Below the pieces are notes generated by a model. It made no database searches. It worked only from the letters and a program-made list of their open reading frames with translations, and was not told the DNA's origin. Below, piece after piece: positions 47,110 to 56,270 of a stretch of DNA of 64,000 nucleotides. The stretch comes from Candidatus Stoquefichus sp. SB1. Lineage in GTDB: Bacteria; Bacillota_I; Bacilli_A; Erysipelotrichales; Coprobacillaceae. How positions within the stretch are numbered: the stretch's first letter is position 1; each line of letters begins with the position of its first letter. A program made the position numbers and the translations under genes. The DNA lies in assembly GCF_001244545.1 (NCBI RefSeq), contig NZ_LN852695.1, forward strand, positions 467,232-531,231, read 5' to 3'.

Positions 47110-49014
47110 GTGAATAAAAAAATATTAGATTTGTTTCAATCTCAAGACATTATCACACTAGATGAACTCAAGAATTATCTTGGTTTTTCAGAAAGAAAAG
47201 TGAGAGAATTTTTAAGTGAATTAAGAGATGCAGGAGATAAGAATGGATTTCAAATTGTGACTGTAAGTAAACGTGGTTATTTTTTACAAATAACAGATGA
47301 TACAAAATATCAATCTTATTTACATCAACTCAATGATGATTTCCAGCAATCCATTGCTAAAAAAGAGTATCGTATATCATTAATCTTATTCTTGTTATTA
47401 CAAAATACTGGATTTACTTCAATAAATCAAATCGCTGAAATTCTAGATGTCAGTCGCAGTACAGTGATTAATGATATGAATGATGTCAAAGCACAACTCT
47501 TACACAATCATTTGTGTTTAGAATCTCGTTCTCATTATGGGATTAGGGTGTCTGGAGATGAAAAGGACATACGACAGATGTTGTCTAGCATTAGCAGAAA
47601 GGTCATAGAGGATCAAAATGTTCATTTGGAATTCTTTGAATTTATTGAGAAATTGGATTTTGATTTGGTGACAGATAAATTTATCTCTTTATTAAATGAA
47701 TACAACATTATTATGACTAACAATGCTATTGAATCTATATTGTTTCATCTTAAAATCTTGATTTATCGTATTTTACAGAAGAATTATATCAATGAAATTA
47801 AGATTAATAAGAATCTGATTGATTCTAACATATTTGCGATTACCAAAAAATTACTCTCCTTTATTGAAAATCAATATTCAATTCAAATCACGGATGATGA
47901 AATTGATTTAGTGGCATCACAAATTTTTGGAAAAGCCAGTTCTGAAAAGGTGCCACTCAATCAAAAGATGAAACTGGCAAAATCCATTCGTGAAGCTTTA
48001 ATAAAGGTGGATAGAGATTTTGATACAAATTTTAGTGAAGATACAGTCTTAAAAGAAAGTTTATTATTACATTTGCATCCATTGATTATGCGTGTGACTT
48101 ATGGCTTAACATTAAGTGATTCTTTGGTGAAATCAGTATCTGTACAATATATGAATGCTTTTCTCGTTGCTATGCGATTTATAGATTATCATGAGGAATT
48201 AAAAGAATATCAGTTATCCCGTGATGAGATAGGATATTTGGCATTACATTTTGCAACTCATATTGAAAGAGAAAATCAAGCCAAGATGCAAAGTATTAAA
48301 AAAATTGTTTTTATTGCTGATAGTATGAAGAGTTCAACACTGCTAATTAAAACAAAAATTCAATCTTATTTTCCTTTGGCTAATATTATGGTGATTCCCC
48401 ATATGTCAGTTGCAAAGCATGATATGGAGGAAATAGAATTAATTATTTCAACTGAGCCTGTTCATTTAGAAAAGGGACAAAATAAAGTTGTTGTCATACA
48501 TCAAAATCTTGATGAGAAAGATTTTCATAAGATTAAAAATGAAATTATCTTTTCAGGAGAACAATATAAAAATAATGTCTTAGGATTACAGGATTTGTTT
48601 TATGAAGATTTGTTCTGGGTTGAAAAAAATGGTGATTATCTTGATTTAATTACTAAAATGTGTGACAAGATGGTTGATAAAGGATATGCAAGGCAAGGCT
48701 TTAGAGAATCTGTATTAGAAAGAGAAAAACGTTTTTCTACAATATATGATACAGGTATTGCTTCTCCACATAGTCTTCAACCAATGGGAAATATTGATAG
48801 TGTTGGTGTTATCTTGTTGGAAAAGCCAGCAGTATTTCATGATAAAGAAGTGAAGTGTATATTTGTAATTAATGTCAAAAAAGGGCACTTATTATTGCAT
48901 CAGGAAATTAGTGATTTCTTAATCAAACTGATGAATGATAGCAACAAAATCAAACAATTAGACCTTATAAACACATATCAGAAATTAAGCGTGTTTGTAA
49001 AAGAGTTTTTGTAA
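47110..49014 (+). CDS. PRD-type transcriptional activator (LicR family) with EIIA domain
   Basis: 634 aa from GTG 47110. The ATG at 47101 abuts GGGAG and cannot be served by it; GTG is 9 bases away. It has an N-terminal HTH (1-55), a second HTH (about 90-150), two PRDs (about 180-290 and 300-400), a EIIB-like segment (about 405-490) and an EIIA domain (about 500-630, TGIASPHSLQPMGNIDSVGV). It is paralogous to the regulator at 19244. The EIIB-like segment lacks a clear cysteine (KIVFIADSMKSSTLL). It is 9 bases before the EIIA gene. Confidence 0.88.
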   Translation: MNKKILDLFQSQDIITLDELKNYLGFSERKVREFLSELRDAGDKNGFQIVTVSKRGYFLQITDDTKYQSYLHQLNDDFQQSIAKKEYRISLILFLLLQNTGFTSINQIAEILDVSRSTVINDMNDVKAQLLHNHLCLESRSHYGIRVSGDEKDIRQMLSSISRKVIEDQNVHLEFFEFIEKLDFDLVTDKFISLLNEYNIIMTNNAIESILFHLKILIYRILQKNYINEIKINKNLIDSNIFAITKKLLSFIENQYSIQITDDEIDLVASQIFGKASSEKVPLNQKMKLAKSIREALIKVDRDFDTNFSEDTVLKESLLLHLHPLIMRVTYGLTLSDSLVKSVSVQYMNAFLVAMRFIDYHEELKEYQLSRDEIGYLALHFATHIERENQAKMQSIKKIVFIADSMKSSTLLIKTKIQSYFPLANIMVIPHMSVAKHDMEEIELIISTEPVHLEKGQNKVVVIHQNLDEKDFHKIKNEIIFSGEQYKNNVLGLQDLFYEDLFWVEKNGDYLDLITKMCDKMVDKGYARQGFRESVLEREKRFSTIYDTGIASPHSLQPMGNIDSVGVILLEKPAVFHDKEVKCIFVINVKKGHLLLHQEISDFLIKLMNDSNKIKQLDLINTYQKLSVFVKEFL

Positions 49015-49023
49015 GGAGTACAT

Positions 49024-49347
49024 ATGATGGAAGAAGAAGTTATGACAATTATATTAAATGCTGGGGATGCACGTTCTAAGTGTCTATTGGCTTTAAAGTC
49101 GGCAAGAAAAGGAGAATTTGAAAAAGCAAAGGACTTATTAAAACAAGTGAGTCAATCTATGGTGTTGGCTCATGATGTTCAAACAAAACTCATTCAAAAA
49201 GAAATATCTGGTAAGAAACAGGAAGTGAGTTTATTAATGGTACATGCGCAAGATCACTTGATGACAGCTATGGCTATTAGAGATATGGTAGAGGAAATGG
49301 TCGCTTATGCAGAAGAATTAAATAAGAAAATGGAGGAAAAGTTATGA
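49024..49347 (+). CDS. PTS lactose/cellobiose EIIA component
   Basis: 107 aa, a three-helix EIIA with the conserved LLMVHAQDHLM segment that carries the phospho-His (His74/His78). AAGGAG precedes the ATG. It overlaps EIIB by 4 bases. It supplies phosphate to the EIIB below and perhaps to the EIIB-EIIC fusion in the other cluster, which lacks its own EIIA. Confidence 0.93.
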   Translation: MMEEEVMTIILNAGDARSKCLLALKSARKGEFEKAKDLLKQVSQSMVLAHDVQTKLIQKEISGKKQEVSLLMVHAQDHLMTAMAIRDMVEEMVAYAEELNKKMEEKL

Positions 49348-49640
49348 TTAAGAAAATTTTGTTAGCTTGTTCTGGTGGGTTTTCTACAAGTATGTTAGTG
49401 CAGAGAATGAAAGAGGCAGCCGCCGCTAAGAATTTAGACATCGAAATATTAGCTGTAGGGGAAGATAATATTTTTGAACAGTTAGATTCAGATGTTCTAT
49501 TGTTAGCACCACAAATTGCCCATAAATTAGAAGATTTATCTTCAGATCTAGATATGCCAGTTTTCACAATTGACATGATGGATTATGGAATGATGAATGG
49601 GGAAAAAGTATTAAATGAGGTTTTAGAAAAAGTTGAATAA
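49344..49640 (+). CDS. PTS lactose/cellobiose EIIB component
   Basis: 98 aa. The phospho-cysteine is Cys9 in ILLACSGGFSTSMLV; the family norm CSAGMST is altered to CSGGFST. It passes phosphate to the sugar at EIIC. Close packing with EIIA and EIIC supports one complex. Confidence 0.93.
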   Translation: MIKKILLACSGGFSTSMLVQRMKEAAAAKNLDIEILAVGEDNIFEQLDSDVLLLAPQIAHKLEDLSSDLDMPVFTIDMMDYGMMNGEKVLNEVLEKVE

Positions 49641-49654
49641 GGGAGAGGATAATT

Positions 49655-50938
49655 ATGAAAGGAACGTTTGCACAAAAATTAAGTAAAGCAGTAAGTAAGT
49701 TTTCAGGTAATTTAATTGTTAAAACAATTGCTTCTGGAATGGCAAGACTTTTACCAGTTATCATGATTGGATCAATAGTGACTTTATTGATTAGTTTACC
49801 AATTGATCCATGGCTAGCATTTTTAGAAAGTTCAGGAATTGGTTCAATTATTACAATTGGATCTAAAATGACAAATGATATTATTACAATTTATCTTGTT
49901 GTTTCATTAGCATATGATATGGCGAGATTATTAAAAGTCAATCAACTCAATGCAGTATTGGTTTCAGTTGTGTCATTCTTTATTGTGACACCAATGACTG
50001 ATGCAATGATTGGGGAAAAGGCCGCAAAAGTATTTACAACAACATATTTAGGTTCAAGAGGTATGTTCGTTGGGATTATCGTTGCTTTATTAGCAACATA
50101 TTTGTTCTATTTGTTAGCTGAAAAAGGACCAAAGATTAAAATGCCTTCAAGTGTCCCACCAGCTATTACAGCATCATTTGAATCCTTAATACCAGCTATT
50201 GGTGTAGCAACTATCTTTATTGCTATTGGAGCAGTCTTCTCAATGACATCTTATGGTGATGTGCATTCCGCAGTATATGCCGTTTTACAAGCACCATTGG
50301 AAGGTTTAGGTAATTCAATTTGGGCAATGGTTTTATTAGCATTATTAGGTGAGTTCTTCTGGTTCTTTGGTATTCATGGAAGCAATGTCACAAGTGCTGC
50401 GAATAATACTTTGTTTATGCCAGGAGCCATTGAAAATGCATCTAATGTAGCTGCTGGATTACCAGCTACAAATGCGGTTAATTCTTATTTTTTAGAAGCT
50501 TTTAAAGGACCAAGACATTGTGTTTTATCAGCCATGTTAGCCTTTATGGCAAAATCAAAACAATTAAAGGCAGTAGGTAAAATTGCTGTTGTTCCAGGTT
50601 TGTTTGGAATTAGTGAACCAATGAAGTTTGGGATTCCAATGGTTTTCAATCCAATTATCTTAATTCCAATGTCACTTGCTCCAGTTATTTCATTGTTAAT
50701 TGCTTATTTTGCGATAAAAATAGGATTTATGTCAATTGTGAGTATTGCTGTTCCATGGGTTGCACCTCCACTTATTGGTGGGTTCTTAGCTGCCGGATGG
50801 CAAGGGGCAGTTGTACAATTGATCCAAATGATTGCTATCTTTATTCTCTATTTACCATTCTTCAAAGTGTTAGATAAACGTAAATGTGCTGAAGAAGCAC
50901 TTAATGAATCACAAGCAAAAGAGGAAACTGTTTCATGA
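49655..50938 (+). CDS. PTS cellobiose/lactose EIIC permease
   Basis: 427 aa, about 10 membrane helices. Visible family motifs are SSVPPAITASFESL, FGIHGSNV, GISEPMKFGIPMVFNP and PWVAPPLIGGFL. The usual NEP of the family is replaced by SEP (GISEPMKFG), while the fusion at 21282 has NEP. It overlaps the phosphatase gene by 4 bases. Confidence 0.92.
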   Translation: MKGTFAQKLSKAVSKFSGNLIVKTIASGMARLLPVIMIGSIVTLLISLPIDPWLAFLESSGIGSIITIGSKMTNDIITIYLVVSLAYDMARLLKVNQLNAVLVSVVSFFIVTPMTDAMIGEKAAKVFTTTYLGSRGMFVGIIVALLATYLFYLLAEKGPKIKMPSSVPPAITASFESLIPAIGVATIFIAIGAVFSMTSYGDVHSAVYAVLQAPLEGLGNSIWAMVLLALLGEFFWFFGIHGSNVTSAANNTLFMPGAIENASNVAAGLPATNAVNSYFLEAFKGPRHCVLSAMLAFMAKSKQLKAVGKIAVVPGLFGISEPMKFGIPMVFNPIILIPMSLAPVISLLIAYFAIKIGFMSIVSIAVPWVAPPLIGGFLAAGWQGAVVQLIQMIAIFILYLPFFKVLDKRKCAEEALNESQAKEETVS

Positions 50939-51753
50939 CAAAAATCATTACATTAGAGGGAACATTTAATACTCGTGATATGGGTGGAATCATGAATGAA
51001 GAGGGAAAATATGTACGATATAATCGTATGATTCGTTCTGACGCATTGAATAAAATAACCAATCATGATGTGGAATATCTTGAAGAATTAGGATTAAAAA
51101 CAATTGTTGATTTCAGAGGAAAACAAGAAATTGAGAAAGCACCTGATATCAAAATAGCAGGTGTCAAAGAAATTCATTTATCGCCAAACGCAGAAGTTGC
51201 TAATCTTGCAAGTGGAAATATTGTCGATGATAAAGTGAAAATTGATACACTGATAAAAGAAGCAAGCACAAAAGAAGGCAGAGCAAGATTACAAGCTCGT
51301 ACTGATGAAATGAGTGAACAAATGCGAGAGTTAGTGAATAGTCCATATGCCAATAAGCAATATACTGCTTTTATTAATCTTTTGACTAATGAAGACAATC
51401 TGCCATTATTACATCATTGTAAAGGTGGAAAAGATAGAACTGGTTTTGGCGCTATGATAACATTATTTATCCTAGATGTCAGTTTAGATAAAGTGAAAGA
51501 AGACTATATGCTCACTAAAAAATGTATGTGTGAAAGAAATGAAAAAAGAATGGCTGAGTATCGTCAATATACAGATAATCCGTTTGTATTAGATTATTTA
51601 TCTGGACTTATGCAAACAAAGGAAATCTATTTTGATGCAGCGATTGATGAAATGATCAAATTAGCAGGTACAATACCAAACTATTTAGAAAAGTATTTGG
51701 ATGTAACACCTGAGAAAAAAGCAAAGATTAAACAATTATTTTTAGAAGATTAG
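50935..51753 (+). CDS. Tyrosine/dual-specificity phosphatase in the PTS operon
   Basis: 272 aa of the bacterial Y_phosphatase3 type. The N-terminal EGTFNTRDMGGI and MIRSDAL are standard; the P-loop is HHCKGGKDRTG (Cys162, Arg168). No signal peptide. Fusion or operon with a PTS suggests it acts on phosphorylated intermediates or on a PTS protein, but members of this family also hydrolyse phosphoinositides or phosphosugars. Function is open. Confidence 0.85.
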   Translation: MTKIITLEGTFNTRDMGGIMNEEGKYVRYNRMIRSDALNKITNHDVEYLEELGLKTIVDFRGKQEIEKAPDIKIAGVKEIHLSPNAEVANLASGNIVDDKVKIDTLIKEASTKEGRARLQARTDEMSEQMRELVNSPYANKQYTAFINLLTNEDNLPLLHHCKGGKDRTGFGAMITLFILDVSLDKVKEDYMLTKKCMCERNEKRMAEYRQYTDNPFVLDYLSGLMQTKEIYFDAAIDEMIKLAGTIPNYLEKYLDVTPEKKAKIKQLFLED

Positions 51754-51785
51754 GCTAGAGATTATTTTCTCTAGCTTATTATTTT
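51754..51785 (+). terminator. Terminator of the second PTS operon
   Basis: GCTAGAGA pairs with TCTCTAGC; then TTATTATTTT. It starts at the base after the stop codon of the phosphatase gene. Confidence 0.75.
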
Positions 51786-51808
51786 AATATGTAGAACTCT
51801 TTAATGGA

Positions 51809-51916
51809 TATAATAAAGGAATTGAAATGTTTTCACGAACTCAGATATATGGGAAGAGGAGTATATGAGTGCTGTGCTGATGGCTGTATGAATAAGCATG
51901 TTAACATTCAATTCCT
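51809..51916 (+). ncRNA. Folded leader or small RNA upstream of the membrane-protein gene
   Basis: TATAAT (51809-51814) precedes it. P1 pairs AGGAATTGAAATGTT (51817-51831) with AACATTCAATTCCT (51903-51916), 14 pairs with one bulge. Inside, ACTCA..TATA pairs with TATAT-GAGT (51862-51870). A short TGCT/AGCA stem may close a third arm. A tiny ORF with GAGGAG upstream (ATG 51865 to TGA 51891, MSAVLMAV) sits in the middle. I do not recognise a known riboswitch. The P1 length is the best support. Confidence 0.4.
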
Positions 51917-52023
51917 CTTATACAATATGCAAAAAAAAGCATAATGTGATGAATAATGAAACAATAGAGATGAATTTAAGAAAAACTATGTTATGATAAA
52001 TATAAGAGACAAGGAGGGATATA

Positions 52024-53232
52024 ATGAGTGATTTAGGTTATCCTCAAAAAAATCAATCGTTCAATCCTATTTTAAAGATGTTAACTTATGTACAGGTAGG
52101 ACTTATTTTAACAACAATTCAAATTGATTTTGGTTGGTTAAAATATATAACATCATGTATTGGAATTTTATTTATCTTTTTAGGTTTAAGAATGGTTCAA
52201 GAAGGAAATTATGATCTGAAAATAGCTTATCGATTATCATGGATGAGTATAATTATTCACCTGATTTCACTAATGATCATAGCAACACCATTTTATCAAA
52301 ATGTGAAATCTATTTATGTTTTTGCAACCGCAATTACTTATCTGATGTTTTATTTTGTTTATTTGGGATTGAAACCATTTGTCAATGATAAGGATTTAAT
52401 GAGTCAGTTAATCAAAACATATATTCTGTTACAGGCAAGTCTTATGTTAGGAAATATCTGTCAGAATCAACTTGTTTATCTTTGTCTATTGATTGCTATT
52501 ATATCATTTGGATTTTTAATGTATGTCATTTCAAGTATAAAACAAGAGATTCATGAAAAGATTCCTTTATTTATTAACAAAATCAGTTTACTTCGCATTT
52601 CAATTATTTATATCTTATGTATTGCTATATGTATTCCTTTAAGTTTTATTACAACAACCTCTTTACAATATCAGATAACTCAAAGTTATTATGACGAAGG
52701 TGAAGAAACAGTTAAAAACTTGAAAGAAGAAACATATACATTTGATGATATGAAGTTAAAAATAAGGTATTCAATTACACAAAGAGAAGACAATGATAGT
52801 TTTGAACATAACATACAGTATACTTGGTTACAATTACCAAAGTATACATATATGCTTGATACAATTTGTTATTATCAATATCAAGGTTACATGTTAACGA
52901 ATCAAATAACAAAAAATTATATCTGTGATCATACTGGTAGAAATTATGAATCTCAATTAACGAACAATATTACAAATGATTATTTGCAATCTTATACAAC
53001 ACAAAGTCTTAAAACCTATATCAACCCATTTCATCCTGATGTCAAAGGAACACTTCATTTTTTAGTGAATAGTCAATATCAAGACACGAGTCTTTCTTTT
53101 AGAATTGTTTTTGGATTAAAGAATAACTTTGATTTTCCTTATCAGGAGAAATATAATCAGGGAATTGAATTGAATATGATAGCGAAGGGAACAGAATTAA
53201 AAGAATTGAATATTATAAATGTTTATCAATAA
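52024..53232 (+). CDS. Unknown membrane protein
   Basis: 402 aa. The first 215 residues have six to seven hydrophobic helices; the last 190 residues are soluble, with alternating polar strands, probably outside the cell. AAGGAGGG precedes the ATG. I do not recognise a family. It is separated from its neighbours by a folded leader and the T-box. Confidence 0.6.
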   Translation: MSDLGYPQKNQSFNPILKMLTYVQVGLILTTIQIDFGWLKYITSCIGILFIFLGLRMVQEGNYDLKIAYRLSWMSIIIHLISLMIIATPFYQNVKSIYVFATAITYLMFYFVYLGLKPFVNDKDLMSQLIKTYILLQASLMLGNICQNQLVYLCLLIAIISFGFLMYVISSIKQEIHEKIPLFINKISLLRISIIYILCIAICIPLSFITTTSLQYQITQSYYDEGEETVKNLKEETYTFDDMKLKIRYSITQREDNDSFEHNIQYTWLQLPKYTYMLDTICYYQYQGYMLTNQITKNYICDHTGRNYESQLTNNITNDYLQSYTTQSLKTYINPFHPDVKGTLHFLVNSQYQDTSLSFRIVFGLKNNFDFPYQEKYNQGIELNMIAKGTELKELNIINVYQ

Positions 53233-53296
53233 AATTATGGTTTTAATAAAAAACAATAAAATATTTTGCTTTTTTCAAAAAATGAAAGAAAAAGTA

Positions 53297-53325
53297 TTGA
53301 CAAAAAATAGGTATCACTGTATGAT
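53297..53325 (+). promoter_or_regulatory. Promoter of the arginine operon
   Basis: TTGACA (53297-53302), 17-base spacer, TATGAT (53320-53325), close to the sigma-A consensus. Confidence 0.85.
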
Positions 53326-53331
53326 AAACGC

Positions 53332-53566
53332 AAGTTAAAAATGAAATCGTTGATTGGGAAGAGTAATTTATTGAACGCTTCAAGCGAGGTAACATAGAGT
53401 GGAAGGTTACTAAGTGGAAATGAATGAACCGCGCCCATGAGAGTCCATTGGAACACAAGTATAATGGAACGTCACCTGCGTTAAAGGCAAGAGTGGTTAG
53501 ATTATTCTGACAACGAGAGTGGTACCGCGTATATATACGTCTCTGGATTTTCCAGAGACGTTTTTG
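53332..53566 (+). promoter_or_regulatory. T-box leader of the arginine operon, specifier CGC (Arg)
   Basis: The stem I 5' side contains GGGAAGAGTAA (53357 on), the family's conserved box. The stem I 3' side holds GAACCGCG, where CGC (53430-53432) is the most reasonable specifier, read as arginine; CCG (Pro) is the alternative register. The T-box sequence is GAGTGGTACCGCG (53517-53529). The terminator is CGTCTCTGGA/TCCAGAGACG (53538-53560) followed by a T-run. Uncharged tRNA-Arg would favour the antiterminator and raise transcription of argGHCJBF. Confidence 0.88.
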
Positions 53567-53588
53567 TTTTATAGAAAGGGTGATTGAA

Positions 53589-53618
53589 ATGCGGCGATTA
53601 GGGAGATTAAATTCATAA
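53589..53618 (+). CDS. Possible 9-codon Arg-rich leader ORF
   Basis: ATG 53589 to TAA 53616-53618, product MRRLGRLNS, with AAAGGG 8 bases upstream. Three of nine codons are arginine (CGG, CGA, AGA). It lies after the T-box terminator and before argG. It could couple ribosome stalling on Arg codons to argG translation. It may also be chance. Confidence 0.35.
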   Translation: MRRLGRLNS

Positions 53619-53661
53619 AAAAACATCAAATAAAATAAATAAGAAAGAGGAGAAAAATATT

Positions 53662-54882
53662 ATGGAAAAGAAACAATATAAAAAAGTCGTATTAGCATAT
53701 TCTGGGGGATTAGATACATCAATTATTATTGCTTGGTTAAAAGAAAATTATGGTTGTGAAGTCATTGCTGTAGCTGGAGATGTTGGTCAAGCTGATGAAT
53801 TAGAAGGATTAGAAGCCAAAGCTTTAGCAACTGGAGCTTCTAAATATTATTGTGCAGATTGTAAAGAAGAATTTGTCAATGATTTTATTTTCCCAGCAGT
53901 GAAAGCAAATGCAATGTATGAAGGAAAATATTTACTTGGAACATCACTAGCAAGACCAATTATTGCTAAAAAGTTAGTAGATATAGCAATTGCTGAAGGT
54001 GCAGATGCGATTTGTCACGGTTGTACAGGAAAAGGAAATGACCAAGTTAGATTTGAACTTACAATCAAAGCTTTTGCACCAGAAATGGATATCATTGCAC
54101 CTTGGAGAACATGGGAATTAAAGAGTAGAGAAGATGAAATCGAATATGCCCAAAAGAGAAATATTCCGCTCAAAATTAATAAAGAAACAAATTATTCAAA
54201 AGATAAAAACTTATGGCATTTATCTCATGAAGGATTAGATTTAGAAGATCCACAAAATGAACCTATGTATGATAAGATTTTAGAAATGGGTGTAACACCA
54301 GAAAAAGCACCTGATACACCAACATATATCACATTAACATTTGAAAAAGGTGAACCAGTTGCATTAAATGGAGAAAAAATGAATGGTGTTGATTTGATTT
54401 TAAAATTAAATGAACTTGGTGGAAAAAATGGTATTGGTATTATTGATATGGTTGAAAATAGATTGGTTGGAATGAAATCAAGAGGAGTTTATGAAACACC
54501 GGGAGGAACAATTCTTTATAAAGCTCATGCTGATTTAGAGGAAATTACATTAGATAAAGAAACTCAACATTTTAAACAACAAGTTTCATTGAAATTAGCT
54601 GATATTTTATATAATGGACAGTGGTATACACCACTTACAAAGGCTTTATTAGCATTTATTGATGAAACACAAAAAACAGTTAATGGTGAAATTAAATTAA
54701 AATTATATAAAGGAAATATTACGAATGCTGGTATGAGTTCTCCTGATACATTATATAGTGAACAAACAGCATCATTTGGAGAAGATGAAGATTATAATCA
54801 AATGGATTCACAAGGATTCATTAATTTATATGGTTTACCAATTAAAGTAAAAGCTTTATTAGATCAAAAAAGAAATAAATAG
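53662..54882 (+). CDS. argG: Argininosuccinate synthase
   Basis: 406 aa. Joins citrulline and aspartate using ATP. The N-terminal ATP loop is [16 protein letters not shown], followed by [13 protein letters not shown] and the ATP-grasp-like core. AGAGGAG precedes the ATG. First gene of argGHCJBF, 12 bases before argH. Confidence 0.97.
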   Translation: MEKKQYKKVVLAYSGGLDTSIIIAWLKENYGCEVIAVAGDVGQADELEGLEAKALATGASKYYCADCKEEFVNDFIFPAVKANAMYEGKYLLGTSLARPIIAKKLVDIAIAEGADAICHGCTGKGNDQVRFELTIKAFAPEMDIIAPWRTWELKSREDEIEYAQKRNIPLKINKETNYSKDKNLWHLSHEGLDLEDPQNEPMYDKILEMGVTPEKAPDTPTYITLTFEKGEPVALNGEKMNGVDLILKLNELGGKNGIGIIDMVENRLVGMKSRGVYETPGGTILYKAHADLEEITLDKETQHFKQQVSLKLADILYNGQWYTPLTKALLAFIDETQKTVNGEIKLKLYKGNITNAGMSSPDTLYSEQTASFGEDEDYNQMDSQGFINLYGLPIKVKALLDQKRNK

Positions 54883-54893
54883 GGGTGAAAATT

Positions 54894-56270
54894 ATGGCGT
54901 TATGGGCAGGTAGATTTACAAAAGAAATCAATGAAAATGTGAATGCATTTAATTCATCATTATCATTTGATGCAAGAATGTATAAGCATGATATTATGGG
55001 TAGTAAGGCACATGCTAAGATGTTAGCTCAACAACACATCATTGATGAAGAGAGTTTAAATGAAATCTTAACAGGATTAAATGAAATACTTCATGAAATT
55101 GAAACAGGAGAGTTATTGTTTGATCCTACGGCTGAAGATATTCATATGTTTATTGAAAGTGAACTGACAAAGAAATATCCAGTCAGTGGAAAAAAATTAC
55201 ACACTGCCAGATCAAGAAATGATCAGGTGGCTTTAGATTTACGTTTATATACACGTGATGAAATGAAAGAAATCAAAGATATGCTGATCAATTTAATCAA
55301 TGTGATTATTGAGCAGGCTTCCCAGCATTTAGAGACAATCATGTGTGGATATACCCATTTACAACGTGCACAGCCCATAACATTTGCTCATCATTTGATG
55401 GCTTATGCTGAGATGTTTTATCGTGATATTACAAGAATAGAAGATTGTTATGAAAGAATGAATGTTTCACCACTAGGTTCAGGAGCCCTTGCAACAACAA
55501 CTTATCCAATTGATAGAATGTATGTAGCGACACTTTTAGATATGGATGGTATTACTGATAATTCATTAGATGGTGTCAGTGATAGAGATTATGCAATTGA
55601 ATTTGCTTCTGCTTTGGCAACAATTATGATGCATTTATCAAGATTTAGTGAAGAAATGATTCTATGGTGTTCATGGGAATTTAAATATGTTGAATTAGAT
55701 GATGCTTATGCTACAGGATCAAGTATTATGCCACAAAAGAAAAATCCTGATATTGCTGAACTTGTTAGAGGGAAAAGTGCAAGAGTCATTGGCGATGTTT
55801 CAACATTATTGACAATGATGAAAGGATTACCACTTGCTTATAATAAAGATATGCAAGAAGATAAAGAAGCCCTCTTTGATGCGATTGATACTGTCAAACT
55901 TTGTTTACCAGTTTTTACAGATATGTTAAAAACAATGAAAGTTAACAAAGATAAAATGAGAGAATTTGCAGCTAAAGGTTTCATTAATGCAACGGATTGT
56001 GCTGATTATTTAGTGAAACATGGAAAAGCGTTTAGAGATGCTTATAAGACAACGGGTCAATTGGTTGCTTATTGTATTGAACATGATTTTGTTTTAGAAA
56101 CATTACCATTAGATGTTTATCAACAATTTGATACAACTTTTGAGGAATCTATTTATGATGCAATTTCTTTAGATACATGTGTTATGAATAGAAAGGTTGA
56201 TGGTGGACCATCACCTGTGGCTGTACAAAAATCTATTGAGAAAATGCAAAAGAAGGTGAAGACATTATGA
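54894..56270 (+). CDS. argH: Argininosuccinate lyase
   Basis: 458 aa. Splits argininosuccinate to arginine and fumarate. The signature is GSSIMPQKKNPD; TARSRNDQVALDL and YTHLQRAQPITF are conserved. Start ATG 54894 with AGGGGTG upstream; an earlier in-frame GTG at 54885 is less likely. It overlaps argC by 4 bases. Confidence 0.97.
   Translation: MALWAGRFTKEINENVNAFNSSLSFDARMYKHDIMGSKAHAKMLAQQHIIDEESLNEILTGLNEILHEIETGELLFDPTAEDIHMFIESELTKKYPVSGKKLHTARSRNDQVALDLRLYTRDEMKEIKDMLINLINVIIEQASQHLETIMCGYTHLQRAQPITFAHHLMAYAEMFYRDITRIEDCYERMNVSPLGSGALATTTYPIDRMYVATLLDMDGITDNSLDGVSDRDYAIEFASALATIMMHLSRFSEEMILWCSWEFKYVELDDAYATGSSIMPQKKNPDIAELVRGKSARVIGDVSTLLTMMKGLPLAYNKDMQEDKEALFDAIDTVKLCLPVFTDMLKTMKVNKDKMREFAAKGFINATDCADYLVKHGKAFRDAYKTTGQLVAYCIEHDFVLETLPLDVYQQFDTTFEESIYDAISLDTCVMNRKVDGGPSPVAVQKSIEKMQKKVKTL

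Noticed and set aside
53243-53629. 128-aa minus-strand frame across the arginine leader
   Set aside because: It covers the T-box, promoter and terminator, which explain the sequence better.
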